Shown: positions 21,899 to 34,125, numbered from the stretch's first letter. The stretch: DNA of 64,000 nt from Achatina immaculata (GCA_009760885.1 CM019719.1:30482084-30546083), one strand, 5' to 3'. Notes: generated by a model not told the origin, from the letters alone. Made by a program: numbers and translations.

Positions 21899-22309
21899 AT
21901 TGCTATTACAATTCCTGACCCTCATGAGACTGTAGTTCTATATTACTATATCAGAATACAGCTATTATAGTAAGGCAGATTCATTTTTGTTCTGTGAATC
22001 TGTAAGAGATTTATGAGAATGAATGAAATGAAACATGTAAAATGGAAAAAAAACAACTTTACAAATTGTTGTTATTGTCAGGTAATTAACAAAGAACATT
22101 GATGTTTTGTTCTTGATGTGTCTGTTACTTCATGCTTGATGTCATAAGCAAAGCAAGGTAGTCATTTTTTATTTTTTTAAATTGACCATCAAGTGCCCTG
22201 TTGTGTCTTAAAGATTATAATGTTTTATAAATATCACAATATTTTATTGACTTTCTGAGATCTGCTATGTGATTTACAAACATTACATCAGAGAATGTTA
22301 TGGCAAAAG

Positions 22310-22555
22310 GTAAAATCCCCATTTCCATGCCACTGAGCCATATTGGGGATGTTGTATTAGGCCCATATTTCCATGACCTTTGGCACATGAAAGTGTGATG
22401 CGGTCAGCCTAATGCCTGACTTCCATTAGCTTCCAAGATTTCTATGGTACCCATTTTTAGAGACTGGATCCTGTGGCCTGTTTTTTGGTGTGGTGGTACC
22501 AGAAAAAAAAAATCCCCACTGCTCGGACTTGAATTCAGTATAGTATGACGATGAG
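22310..22555 (-). mobile_element. Degenerate tRNA-SINE
   Basis: In the reverse orientation it resembles the 35.2-35.5 kb SINE in order: CCATATTTCCATGACCTTTGGCAC, GTGTGATGCGGTCAG, ATGCCTGACTTCC, ATGGTACCCATTT and a CTCGGACTTGAA B-box relic. The 5' A-box end is lost. Confidence 0.6.
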
Positions 22556-22584
22556 TAATTATGTTTCTGGTTCTGCCATATTCC

Positions 22585-22868
22585 CAAGCTGTGTTGTAGT
22601 TCTCCTAACCATTGATTTCAGTGATAACAGTTTGGAGCATAGTCTTGCCCATGCCTCAAGATACCAAGCTGTGTTGTAGTTCTCCTAACCATTGATCTCA
22701 CTGATAACAGTTTGGATCATGCATAACAAGCTGTACTGTAGTTCTCTTAACCATTGATCCCACTAATAACAGTTTAGAGCATGCATACCAAGCTGTGTTG
22801 TAGTTCTCCTAACCACTGATCTCACTGATAACAGTTTGGAGCATGGTCTTGCCCATGCCTCAAGATAC
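22585..22868. repeat. Tandem repeat, 62/82-bp alternating units, 4 copies
   Basis: All copies share AAGCTGTGTTGTAGTTCTC and AACAGTTTGGAGCAT. First and last carry an extra GTCTTGCCCATGCCTCAAGA, missing from the two middle copies. Confidence 0.9.
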
Positions 22869-23361
22869 CAAGTGGTTCACTTGTTTGTCACTGAGCAGTT
22901 TTTAAAAATAATATTTGTGGCTCAGACAAAAAACAAACAGACAAACAACACCAAAATATACTGGCCATATCTTGTGGTGTTTTGATGCATGTACATCCAA
23001 ATTGTATTGTTGCTTTCCAGTTTTTAAAATGTAGCAGTGCCTGATGTGCTGAAATGCTAAGTATTGTATGATGTAGTTTTATAGGTTGAATACCAGTTTA
23101 TCAGCACCGCCCATTCATGATTAACAGAGTTCAGAATTTTGCTGCATTCAAATAGCTCACACAGAAGCAATTGCAAAAAATAAGTTTGAAGTTTGTTATG
23201 TAAATAAGATGAACAGAAAATAACTACACAATAATGAAACAACCACCAGCACATGCAAGAGAAAGAATAAAAATAGTCAACTATATAAAGGTGGTCTCAT
23301 GGCAGAAAGCTTTCTTGTGCTCTACAGTGCTGTCTAATGGTGAAGCAGTAATCATCTTCTT

Positions 23362-23723
23362 GTCATAGTTTCATCTGATTTACAACAAGAACTGTGGAAC
23401 CTTCATAGTTTCATCTGATTTACAACAAGAAGCATGGAACCTTCATAGTTTCGTCTGATTTACAACAAGAACTGTGGAACCTTCATAGTTTCGTCTGATT
23501 TACAACAAGAACTGTGGAACCTTCATAGTTTCATCTGATTTACAACAAGAACTGTGGAACCTTCATAGTTTCATCCGATTTACAACAAGAACTCTGGAAC
23601 CTTCATAGTTTCATCTGATTTACAACAAGAACTGTGGAACCTTCATAGCTTAATCTGATTTACAACAAGAACTGTGGAACCTTCATAGTTTCATCTGATT
23701 TACAACAAGAAATGTGGAACCTT
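23362..23723. repeat. Minisatellite, 40 bp unit, 9 copies
   Basis: Exact 40-bp period, unit TTCATAGTTTCATCTGATTT plus ACAACAAGAACTGTGGAACC; very few substitutions, so recently homogenised. Confidence 0.96.
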
Positions 23724-24350
23724 CAATCCCCAGAAAATCAGTGGTGATCTATGCCTGTCTTTTACTGTGAAGAGTCTCGCATAGTGGCATGGATTTGTTG
23801 TATTCTGTACTTGATTTACTTACAGCCTTTATATAACATAATTATCAACATTTTGAGATGTTGGAAGTATGATATTTATTTATTTATTTGCAACACAAAA
23901 AAATATAATAAAGAGTTCCATTATGTTGTCTGAAGTAATAATTTTGTCAGTCTGAATCAACTCTCTGAACTTGAATGTGTTAAGTTCTCTAAAATGTAAA
24001 TTAAGAGTTCTTTGGGAAATAAAGTAGGGAGCAGTCCTTAAAAATATTTCAAGTAAAAATCCTGTAGTCTTGAATTCATATCCCAGGAGGTAACCCAGGT
24101 GAGGCAGTGACTTCAAAAGAAGGAATTTCAAGTATTATACAGTCATTCACCACTGTAGAAGAAAGTATAATGGTGAAAACCCTTTCTAAATGGTGATTTA
24201 ATATATAGGGAAAGATTCGCGGGCCAATCCGGGTTAAAAAAAAAAGAAGAAGAAGAAAGGAGACTTGGGACATTGGGAACCTCTTTTCTGAAACAGATTT
24301 ACCAAACTGCTCATCAGTTTTATATTGTGGTGAGTTTTAAATGACCTGTA
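23724..24350. other. Non-coding stretch, nothing recognised
   Basis: AT-rich, with scattered short ORFs that lack motifs; a GAA run at 24245-24260. Confidence 0.4.
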
Positions 24351-24360
24351 TTGTTGATCT

Positions 24361-24729
24361 CTCTCTGAACCTTAAGTGCCCAGGGCACATGGGGCTTCCG
24401 CAAGGGTTTTCCACAAATGCCTGTCCTTCACCTTTTTTTCTGCTCTTGCCCAGGTGACCCTCTATTGCTCAACATCCTTTCTGTTGTTCTTCTCCATGTC
24501 TCTTTTGGTCTACCCTTACTTCTGTTCCCCTGTGGTGTCCATCTTAGTGCTATTTTTGGTAGTGAGTTGTCAGTCATTCGGAGCACATGTCCCAACCATC
24601 ACCAGCGTCTTTCCTCAATAATTGTTGTCAGTGGCTTCATCTGCATTTCTGCCATTAAGATGTTATTTCTTATGGTGTTTGGCCAAAATATTTTTCTAAT
24701 TCTTCGTAAACATTTAGTCTGGAAAGAAC
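24361..24729 (-). mobile_element. LINE family D 3' fragment
   Basis: Minus strand encodes the family-D C-terminus (AEMQMKPLTTII, RRWLGHVLRMTD-type, RWTPQGNRSKGRPKETWRR, LTWARAEKKVKD-type, PCALGT) and ends in a short GA tail. Bounded by a 9-bp TSD TGTTGATCT at 24352-24360 and 24730-24738. 5'-truncated; frame broken at one point. Confidence 0.9.
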
Positions 24730-26367
24730 TGTTGATCTAGTACAGTTGAAATACTCAGTGTAGTGGCACTAAGGGAAATAATGCAGGTTTGTTTTATCAG
24801 TTTTGGTAGCAGTTTAGGGTTATAGTGTTAACAAATTGAATGTAATTGTTAGCTCAGAGACATATGGAAGTAGCAGTAAAATTCTGTTTATGTAATGTTG
24901 AAACCAAGATAAATAAATGTTAAATACTGAAGCAGTATTAATATCCAGTTCAGCCTTTTGGTGATACCAGAGTTTTTGAATGGATGAAGTAGTGGTAGTG
25001 TCCATATTTGAAAAAATGAAAAGCCTGTGGTTTTTTTTACCTGCCTGTGATATTTTCAGGCAATAATAAGCAAACTTTTGTATTCTCTTTGAGAATGAGC
25101 ATAAATTTATTTGGTGGATTTTAACACTTTTTAATTCGGTAAGGTAGATACAAGACACTGAAGAATGACAATAATACAGTGTTATGCACCCACGAACGAT
25201 GCAGATGATGAGGTGGAAGACGACTTCTATCCCCAGTTACAACAAATCATCAACAAAGTCCCTAAACATGTCATCCTAATTGCTATGGGGGACTTCAACA
25301 TTAAGGTAGGGAAAGATAACACTGATGTTGAAAAAGTAATGGGGAAAGAAGGAATTGACATGGTTAATCAGAACAGAGAAAGATTAATTGAAATATATCT
25401 AACAGAGGGGATGGTCATTGGAGGCACAATATTCCCACACAAAGAGATACATAAAACAACGTGGATATCTCCAGATGATAGAACTAGAAACCATATAGAT
25501 CATTTTTGTATTAGAAAGCAATACAGAACATCTCTCATAGATGTAAGGGCTTATAGGGGTGCAGATGTTAACAGTGATCACAACCTGTGCATAGGGAAAA
25601 TAAAACTAAATCTGAAAAGCCAACACAAGAAATAAATACACAGAAAGATAAACAGCCACAGCCTGCAAGAAGAGAATACTAGCAGTAATTTCAACCAGGA
25701 ACTTGCCAGTCATTCCAAAACACCCAGTGAAGTAGAGGAGATAGGTATAGATGAATTATGGAATTCTTACAGCACAGCCATAATCACAGCAGCAAAAACA
25801 AGCACTGGACTGAAAAAAACAAATAGAAAACCATGGATATCGGAAAACACATGGAAGTACATATATGAAAGACGAGCAGTCAAATTAGACATGTTGAATG
25901 TAAAAACAGATCTTTGAAAAGATCTGGCAACATACAAAGAAATAGACAAGAAAGTTAAGTTCAGCTAGAAGGGATAAAAGAGAATACATAGACAATATGG
26001 TGAAAGAGGCAGAGAAAGCAGCAAAAACAGGAGACAGCAAAACTTTATATAACATACAAAAGAGGCTAACATGTACTATTACATCTAAAGAAAGACCAAT
26101 CCTTAGCAAAACTGGAACCCTATTAACATCAAGTAAAGACCAAAAGCAAAGATGGGCTGAACATTTCCAAGAAATACTTAATCGACCACACCCAAAAGAA
26201 TTGTTAAACCTTGAAACTGACTTACCAGCCCCACAACTAAATGTCAACCTAGATGAAATTAAATTGCATGAAATTGAAACAGCAGTGAATTTAATGGCTA
26301 ACAACAAAGCTGCAGGTGAAGATGAAATAACACCCGAAATGCTAAAAGCTATCAATAGTGACAACAT

Positions 26368-26689
26368 CACCATAAGAAATAACATCTTATTGGCAGAAAT
26401 GCAGATGAAACCACTGACAACAATTATTGAGGAAAGACGCTGGCGATGGTTGGGACATGTGTTCCGAATGACTGACAACTCACTACCAAAAATAGCACTA
26501 AGATGGACACCACAGGGGAACAGAAGTAAGGGTAGACCAAAAGAGACATGGAGAAGAACAACAGAAAGGATGTTGAGCAATAGAGGGCTCACCTGGGCAA
26601 GAGCAGAAAAAAAGGCGAAAGACAGGCATTTGTGGAAAACCCTTGCGGAAGCCCCATGTGCCCTGGGCACTTAAGGTTCAGAGAGAGAG
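26368..26689 (+). mobile_element. Younger LINE D 3' fragment inserted in an older LINE D
   Basis: 322-bp 5'-truncated insertion starting IRNNILLAEMQMK and ending PCALGT, TAA and a (GA)n tail. A perfect 11-bp TSD AGTGACAACAT lies at 26357-26367 and 26690-26700. The host element's RT linker resumes directly after it (NMRQLQRVFNKIWKEEK). Confidence 0.93.
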
Positions 26690-27078
26690 AGTGACAACAT
26701 GAGACAGCTACAGAGAGTGTTTAATAAGATTTGGAAAGAAGAAAAGGTTCCTTCTAAATGAAAAAAAAAGGAATCATTGTTAAAATACCAAAAAAAGGCA
26801 ACCTTAGTGACTGTAACAATTGGAGAGGAGTAACCTTAATATCAGTTGTGTCAAAAGTATTTTACAAGGTCATTTTGAATAGACTTAAAGATATAGTGGA
26901 TACTGCAATGAGAGAAGAACAACCAGGATTTCGAAAAGGGAGAAGCTGTCTCGACCAGATCTTTAAGAATAATACTTGAAGAACATATTTAAAAGCAGAA
27001 ACCATTAATAGTGAACTTCATAGACTTTAAAAAGGCATTTGATAGCATACACAGAGATTCATTATGGAGAATTTTAAG

Positions 27079-28341
27079 TCTACATTTATCATTTCAGATG
27101 TTCAAGTTAAAAAAATGGTACAGAAATTGCAGTTTATCAAAGTGTGTGTTATTTAGTTTGTCGCATCCGCTGTACTTTTTATTTATAGCCAGGCATGAAG
27201 CTAAACTGTCATTAGAGATGTTGTAATTGATTTGGCAGGATTGATGGTGGAGGTTTGAGAATGAAGATAAATTTCCTGTCTTGATTGTGCATTTTGAGCA
27301 AGTGTCTGTCAGCAGGAGTTTATTTCCAGAGCAAAATTCAAGCAAATTTTATGGTAGTTTGTGGTAAATTGTCCTAGAATTTTATGAATGTAAATTGTCA
27401 GTACTCAACTCAGGCTTCTTCATTAATACATCCTGAATTTTGCTCAGATAATCATCTTTGTTGATATGCTGCAAGCAACATAAAACGTGAACTTACCCTC
27501 TTTATTTTGGAGGAGGGCACACTTTATATTTTAAGTAATTATTATAATATTTTAATAGCTTTTTTGTCTGATGCAGTGCTTCAAATGCAGATGAATTCTG
27601 GGTTCTGTGAACTTCCCATCTTAAGCATTCTGGGTATGGGAGTGAGTAAAGTTGCTCATCTGCTTGCCCATGGTACTGCAGTTGTAATGTTTCTTTGAAT
27701 TTGTGACATGCTGAGGCAAAGACTTTACTGGCTGTGATATGCTGGTATGTGTGAGTTAAGATCTCAAAATGTAAGATTTCAGTGATTAATAAGACAAATA
27801 TTTTTAAAAATCCTAGAATTAAGTAACTTGAAAAGTGAATATTCATAGTAGGAGATTATGGCTTATGGTTCACTGCATTGTGTTCACCAATATCAGTGGA
27901 AGCTGCCTGCCTCTTCAGTGTCAGCAGATGCATGAACTCCTGTGTGCTAGCATATACATGAACTCCTGTGTGCTAGCAGATGCATGAACTCCTCTGTGCT
28001 AGCATATGCATGAACTCCTGTGTGCTAGCAGATGCATGAACTCCTGTGTGCTAGCAGATGCATGAACTCCTCTGTGCTAGCATATGCATGAACTCCTCTG
28101 TGCTAGCATATGCATGAACTCCTCTGTGTTAGCATATGCATGAACCCCTCTATTCTAGCATATGCATGAAGATCTGGATGAGCTTGGAGTCATCTGGATG
28201 AGCTTGGAGTCCTGCATGTGATGGGGTCTGTTCTGTGGTGAAATATTTAGGAAAGCATTTAATACCCTTCCAAAGTCAGAAACCAGAAAACTTTATTCAT
28301 TTCATGCTTGGCAGGCAAATTAGAGGGAATCAAATAGGTCT
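27079..28341. mobile_element. 1.26-kb unidentified insertion in LINE D RT
   Basis: The RT frame stops at LWRIL (27078) and resumes at ILRCCGLHHKIENI (28345). Junctions share AGAATTTTAAG (27068-27078) and AGAAAATTCTAAG (28342-28354), an imperfect target duplication. The insert has no recognisable coding region and contains a 26-bp minisatellite. Nature unknown: possibly a non-autonomous element. Confidence 0.55.
27932..28168. repeat. Minisatellite, 26-27 bp unit, about 9 copies
   Basis: Unit GCATATGCATGAACTCCT followed by C/G-TGTGCTA. Two sub-types, AGCAGATGCATG and AGCATATGCATG. Contained in the unidentified insertion. Confidence 0.93.
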
Positions 28342-29734
28342 AGAAAATTCTAAGATGCTGTGGCCTCCACCATAAGATAGAGAATATCATCAAAGTCCTA
28401 TACGAGGGTTTTCAATGCAAAGTGATATGTGGAGAACATACCTCCAGCAGCTTTAGGCTACAAACAGGAGTGAAGCAGGGATGTGTACTATCAACATTAT
28501 TTATCTTGGCAATAGACTGGTTAATGAAGGAGGCAACATCAGACAAATGCAGATGATTACAATGGACCCTTGACACAGTGCTGGAGGACCTTGACTTTGC
28601 GGACGACATCAAGCAGCCAAAAAGATATGCAAGATAAAATAATGAAAGATAAAATAAAGTAAGTCAGAATGCAAACAACATAGGACTAAAGATCAACGTA
28701 GGAAAGACAAAGTTAATGAAGCAAAATGTGAACAACAGAAATAGAGTAGATAGCAGGTTAGTGGAGTAGGTCAAAAAATTTGTATATCTTGGCAGTAGAG
28801 TAGTAGAAAATGGAGACAGCACTGAGGACATCAACAGCAGACTTACTAGAGCAAACCAGGCTTTTGCAAAGCTGCAGACTATAAGGACATCTAAAAAACT
28901 AAGCATAAATATGAAAATCAGGATATTTAAGAGTAATGTTCTAAGTGTACTACTCTATGGAAGTGAATGCTGGAAAATCACCAAAACCATAGAAAACAAG
29001 CTGAATTCTTTCCAGACTAAATGTTTATGAAGAATTAGAAAAATATTTTGGCCAAACACCATAAGAAACAACATCTTGTTGGCAGAAATGCAGATGAAGC
29101 CACTGACAGCAATTATTGAGGAAAGACGCAGGCGATGGTTGGGACATGTGCTCCGAATGACTGATGACTCACTACCAAAAGTAGCACTAAGATGGACACC
29201 ACAGGGGAACAGAAGTAAGGGTAGACCAAAAGAGACATGGAGAAGAACAACAGAAAAGATGCTGAGCAATAGAGGGCTCACCTGGGGAAGAATGGAAAAA
29301 AAGGCAAAGGACAGGTATTTGTGGAAAACAATTGCGGAACCCCCATGTGCTCTAGGCACTTGAGGTTCAGAGAGAGAAAGAAAGAGAAATAAGTCCAGAG
29401 GAAATTAAGTTTATTTCTCTTGCTAGGCAGCGGTTTGGTTAAGGTAGACTAGATGAATAATGATAAAGGATGTGATATATGGGGTAAGATGAAGGTTACA
29501 GATTATCTGTAACAGAATAAACTGTCTGAGAATGCATTGTACTTTGTTAAGGTTTTCTCTTTGTCATGTTTTTATGTGTAGTGCCATTTTTTCCCTTGTT
29601 ATGCTGTTTTATATACATATTTGAAGAAGGGTGATGTTAAGTTCTAAATCTCTTTACATGCTGAATACATTTTATCATTCCACACTGTATGAAAAATGAC
29701 CTTTTCATAAGATATGGTAAAAGGAGGAACCTGT

Positions 29735-29945
29735 CATACCATACAAGCACTTGGAGGATATGATGTTATTGTTTGTATTTTCTGTGACATGTTGACACAC
29801 ATTAGAGGCTCTCAGCCCCCCCTCTCCCCCCAGAGGTGACATGTGCCCATTTCTGCCAGCCAGACTGGGATGTCTGCAGCAGGACTTGAACCACCAACCT
29901 CGCCTTAAGAGGCTAACCATTTTGTTACTTGGGCTAAACATTTCT
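29735..29945 (-). mobile_element. tRNA-SINE copy
   Basis: Reverse orientation: CATACCATACAAGCACTTGGAGGATATG tail side, TTTCTGCCAGC, then CTTGAACCACCAACCTCGCC (B-box relic GGTTCAAG) and GAGGCTAACCATTTTGTTAC (A-box relic). Confidence 0.6.
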
Positions 29946-30164
29946 GTATTCATTTTTAGAGTTTTTTCATTCATATTTTTGTAATCTGTTTACAGGTCTC
30001 TTAAGAGTTCTTTTTTTTTTTGCCTTTAAATTAGTAGGGTTTTTTTATCATGAAGGTGGATTTTAAGTACATTGTTTTTTTTGTGGTCAGTTTTTTAGCA
30101 TATATATCATCATGATGTGCCATATACCCTTGGAAGGTTGGTTACAGTTGTTCTCCAACTTGCA

Positions 30165-30448
30165 TTGTCTTTTGTTGTCACTGTGCACCCAGTCAGCAAA
30201 CTTGCTTTGTCTTTTGTTGTCACAATGCACCCAGTCAGCCAACTTGCTTTGTCTTTTGTTGTCACAATGCACCCAGTCAGCAAACTTGCATTGTCTTTTG
30301 TTGTCACAATGCACCCAGTCAGCCAACTTGCTTTGTCTTTTGTTGTCACTGGACACCCAATCAGCAAACTTGCTTAGTCTTTTGTTGTCAGTGCACCCAG
30401 TCAGCCAACTTACTTTGTCTTTTGTTATCACAGTGCACCCAATCAGGC
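30165..30448. repeat. Minisatellite, 42 bp unit, 7 copies
   Basis: Unit GTCTTTTGTTGTCAC plus TGCACCCAGTCAGC(A/C)AACTTGC. Because 42 is divisible by 3, several frames on both strands stay open and show 14-residue repeats. These are by-products of the period, not genes. Confidence 0.95.
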
Positions 30449-30514
30449 TGAAGACAGTTCATCTTTTTACGTTGTCCACCTTCACGAATACGGCGCGAAG
30501 ATGCTGTTCGATGT

Positions 30515-30815
30515 GACAGTCATTGACCCATAACTGACATGCTAGTGTTAGTAAACCGTAGCTGACCAAGACCCTGCCCCAACTCTCCGTTGGTACCCCC
30601 AGTAACAGGCCTAGCCTGTCTGATGGGGCAGGGATCACCATAGTCCCCACTGTGGTGGAGTCGGCTAAAGAAGTATTGCATGCCCCCTGCTTTTTAGCTA
30701 CTCAGAAACTGAAAAAAATAGCGGCCATGACCTGCTTCTTAGCCCACACGATGGTGTGCCTCAACATCTTCACGGCATCTGCTTCAAAGAACACCAGCTT
30801 GAAGTTCCAGGGAGA
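30515..30815 (+). repeat. Dispersed repeat H, copy 2
   Basis: Best-preserved copy: GTAAACCGTAGCTGACCAAG, CCGTTGGTACCCCCAGTAAC, GATGGGGCAGGGATCACCAT, GTGGTGGAGTCGGCTAAAGA, GATGGTGTGCCTCAACATCT. Compare 3185-3500 (+) and 54390-54705 (-). Confidence 0.7.
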
Positions 30816-30869
30816 TACAAGACACCAACATGCACTTCTTTTGTGCTTATGGAAAAGAACAGGATAATG

Positions 30870-31579
30870 AACTCATTCAGGTTATCTTTTGTCTGTAGCA
30901 TACTTGGAGATTCTAAGAAAATAGGATATAAATAATGATAAATAAGAGTGAAGTAACAATGAAATTAGGAAAATAAAAACTTGATGACTCGTGTGCTGGT
31001 GACAGATAAGGTTGGCGATTATGCCTCTTTATCCTGTGCTATCCTCTGTGGTTTGTACACGGTTTTTGCCGCTATCCTTTGTCTGAAGAGACTAAACCTC
31101 AAGACAGCATGGTGTCCATTTTGGTGCCGCTGTTTATTCAGATATTGACATCTGACTTCTAGAGACCACTCCACCAGTCGCCACCTTTGGGGACGCACAC
31201 TGTATAACTAGTAACAAAAATAAGCTGATTCGTCTATAGCTAGTAGCAAAAATAAGCTGATTCTCAGAATGAAATTAAACATATAATCAATCATTCAGCA
31301 TAAATTTGTTTTAAGACATCCACAGAACTCATAAATTAGTAATATAAATTTTATTATAAGTACAATGCAATGCACACGTTTAGTTTTGCAAACTCTATAC
31401 AGAGAGAGAGCTTCGGCTCAGAAAGTGACAGCGAAATATAATAATGTTAGCTTGGAAACAGTTAAAAGATTTATTTAGCATTTTAGCGGCAGTATCAAAC
31501 CCCCAAGTTACAGGCAAAACCTACAATGTTTCATGCATTGAAGATCATAAACGTTTATGGGTACACGAATATATACAGT

Positions 31580-31625
<46 letters not shown>

Positions 31626-32565
31626 TCGGGATTACCTTCCGTGGTTTGAAAAAAAATGAATTACTTTTTTGTTTTTGTTTTTGTTAAATTTCGTACATTT
31701 TAATTCATAAACATCGTTCACTCTGTCCTGTACGAGCGATGCCATGAACCATCTCTAGGGCAGCCATTTCTTCGTCTCGCGTTCAGGTCAATCAGTCACG
31801 TGGTTTTCGCCGCCGCAAATTATTAAATAGAAATTGTATTTTAAAAGGCCCCGACGCGTAAAGTTACTGATGATTCGCAAGCTTGAGCGAAGTCGTGAAG
31901 AGCTTCCTTCGTGGTATAAAATATAACTAGCTTAGTAGTGATTTTTTTTTTAAAGTTGCATGCCGAAGTTGACGTTGGCCGAATAAAAGAAGGAATCATC
32001 AATTCGTGGAACAGTTAAAGAAATTCCTGCTAATGTTATTTGCGCTCCTTAAATTTCTACAGTTACCTCCAGTTGTATACATGTTTAAAAGATATGCGGT
32101 ATTATATAAGACGGTATATTACCCGCGGTTTTAAGCATCTGCGTGAAGGCTTGGAACCAAATGGCCGCTGATACTGGAAGTACTCTCTATAGCAAAGGCC
32201 ACTGTAGCTAAAGGCGATCGTTTTTAACGTTTCAAAATACGACTTTCACATTTTAAAAGTGGCTGGTAGCCTGATAGAACCTCATGAGCATATATTTATT
32301 TCCGAACGTATCTCCTTCACTGACATAAGCCGATTAAACGGTTTTGAAAAACATTACTTTAAAAAAAATAACATCGGTTATCTAGTTTTGTTCGTTGTTT
32401 GTGCAGTTACAGTTTAAACTAGCAAAAGAGCTAAATATAGGCCTAGACTGTTTTCCTGGTTAAAAAAAATATATGTGCCGTGGTGGAGAACTTTGACGAC
32501 CCTGCTCCTTTATTTTGTGTGATCTTTGGTGTTTCCGATTAATTCATATGCTTTTCTTTTTCCAT
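30870..32565. other. Non-coding stretch with (TC)n run
   Basis: Higher GC and less repetitive than the surroundings; a (TC)n microsatellite at 31585-31622. A 71-codon ORF at 31444-31659 runs into the microsatellite and shows no motif. No exon supported. Confidence 0.4.
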
Positions 32566-32586
32566 GCAAACTGGTCAGTTTATATT

Positions 32587-33035
32587 CATTTCATTCATTT
32601 GCATGTCCCCTGCGGAACTTAGCTTCCCAAACAGCACTCCTGTAGGCCTCTCGGTTGTGAGCAAGATGGCCTGCTGCTGTTGCATCCATTTCCAGATCGT
32701 CAACGATGTCTTGCAGCCGTCTTCGTCTTGGTCTTCCTCTTTTTCTTTTTCCCATTATGTACCCTTCCAATACGGTCTTCTCTAAATTATCATGACGTTT
32801 AATGTGTCCAAAATATTTCAGTTTTCTCTCTTTAATCCTCTTCACTAGCCAGCCTTCTTCAATATTAAGCTCTTGTAGTATAGATATATTTGTTCTTTTT
32901 TGTGTCCACGATATTTGGAGAACTCTTCTATAGCATTTACATTCAAAGGCATTTATGTGTTTCTCAGCTGAGTGTCCAGGTCTCACAGGCATATGTTGCT
33001 ATGGGAAAGATGCATGCCCTTAAAAATCTTATTTA
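32587..33035 (-). mobile_element. LINE family A 3' fragment
   Basis: Minus-strand frame: [81 protein letters not shown], then a (TGAA)n tail. Likely TSD TCAGTT(T)ATAT at both ends. The nearly intact frame suggests recent insertion; closely similar to 56261-56641. Confidence 0.9.
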
Positions 33036-33039
33036 TCAG

Positions 33040-33092
<53 letters not shown>
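33040..33092. repeat. (TA)n microsatellite
   Basis: About 26 TA dinucleotides between a LINE A 5' end and a LINE B 3' end. Confidence 0.95.
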
Positions 33093-33094
<2 letters not shown>

Positions 33095-33355
33095 CTTATA
33101 TCCTTCCCGTGCCGTTAAACGTCACATAGGGCTCGCAAAGTAGTTCGCCAATTTTTCCTGTCTTCGGCGAGTCTTTCAACCTCAGCAAAGGATTTTATGC
33201 CTGTTAATTTGGCCTCTCTTAACAATGTCCTCTTCAGAGTTTCACGCAGTCTGCCTCTTTTTCTTCGGCCTGTTGTGTTCCACTTGATAGCCTGTTTTGA
33301 GATTCTCTGATCATTTCTTCTCATCAAGTGACCAACATATGTCCATCTCCTTTTT
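33093..33355 (-). mobile_element. LINE family B 3' fragment
   Basis: Starts (3' end) with ATCTTATATCCTTCCCGTGCC, the reverse complement of the family B terminus, then encodes ALC/DRKNWRTT, RRKRGRLRETL and MMRRNDQR. 5'-truncated at about 33355. Confidence 0.9.
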
Positions 33356-33359
33356 ATAT

Positions 33360-34125
33360 ATATGGCGTTCGCAAAGTCGCTGCGGACTAGCCCAGTATCA
33401 CTTCCGCTATCGTATTGACATCTTAGTGACTGCGGTACTTAGCCACATCTACCTGCGCATGTTAGTGTGTTGAAATCTGCTGTTGTGTCACACTGATTGT
33501 ATTCAGTCTGTCTTTGTGTGCATTCATTTGTTAAGCAGCGTTTAAAGTGCATGACTGGCGAATTTTGGGAGACCGTCTAAACTAAACGAGGAGAAGTTAC
33601 AGAACATTTCTGACTCTGTACTTCGGAGTCCATCAAAGGATGTGTGTAAGCTGGCACTACAGGAACGTATCGGCCTTGCAACAGCGCATAAAGCGGTCAG
33701 AGAAAATTTGACTCTTCCCATATAAAGTAACTGCGGTCCAAAAATTGCTGTCGGCGAATCATGAAAAGCGACTCCTTACTATGAATAGTTTACACATTTC
33801 ATTCAAATTAAAACTGCTGATATTCTGGATGTCACCTTTTTTTTTTTAACAGATGAGGCCTGGTTTCATCTCTCGGGTTATGTTAACACACAAAATACAT
33901 GACTGTGGTCGTCGGAGAACCCTCATGCTGTGCATGAAACACCCTTGCTTTACCAGAAAGTTGGAGTTTGGACTGTGATATCCAGACGGCGCATTGTTGG
34001 CCCTATATTCTTTGAAGAGACAGTCACAAGTGAACGTTATTGTTCACTACTCCACGATTTCATCGGCCTACTTGAGGAAGACGAAATCGCATACTCATGT
34101 GTACACAGCGTGACATTTTTTTTTA
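33360..34125 (+). mobile_element. Tc/mariner-superfamily transposase remnant (DDE_3 type)
   Basis: Plus-strand pieces: SVLRSPSKDVCKLALQERIG (helix-turn-helix region), then VTAVQKLLSANHEKRLL, TDEAWFHLSGYVNTQNT, SSENPHAVHETPLLYQKVG, WTVISRRRIVGPIFFEETVT and SERYCSLL. TDEAWF holds the first catalytic Asp; the second and third acidic residues would lie downstream, but the sequence breaks at a poly-T/TA tract near 34120. Left boundary GGCGTTCGCAAAG follows TA and may be a terminal repeat. No matching right end seen, so it is truncated and dead. Confidence 0.8.

Larger units (their letters stand above)
25150..29395 (+). mobile_element. LINE family D master copy, interrupted twice
   Basis: In order: endonuclease C-terminal two-thirds (IIQCYAPTND, IAMGDFNIKVG, NQNRERLIEI, DRTRNHIDHFCI, GADVNSDHNLCIG) at 25165-25620; linker with AAGEDEITPEMLKA at 26300; RT (KKGNLSDCNNWRGVTLI at 26800, FRKGRSCLDQI, FIDFKKAFDSIHRDSLW at 27010); then after an insertion RT again (LQTGVKQGCVLSTLF at 28455, LEDLDFADDI at 28590, FVYLGSRVVENGD), and the C-terminus (RRRWLGHVLRMTD, RSKGRPKETWRR, PCALGT) with (GA)n tail at 29370. 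The joined element is about 2.6 kb; multiple stops make it dead. The endonuclease is of the APE type (GDFN, SDH). The N-terminal catalytic part is missing, so it is 5'-truncated. Confidence 0.85.

Noticed and set aside
25885..26670. 261-codon minus-strand ORF
   Set aside because: Antisense shadow of LINE D RT linker and C-terminus, which have clear motifs on the plus strand.
30087..30516. Overlapping 85-134 codon ORFs on both strands with 14-residue repeats
   Set aside because: They come from a 42-bp tandem repeat. Any multiple-of-three period keeps frames open on both strands.
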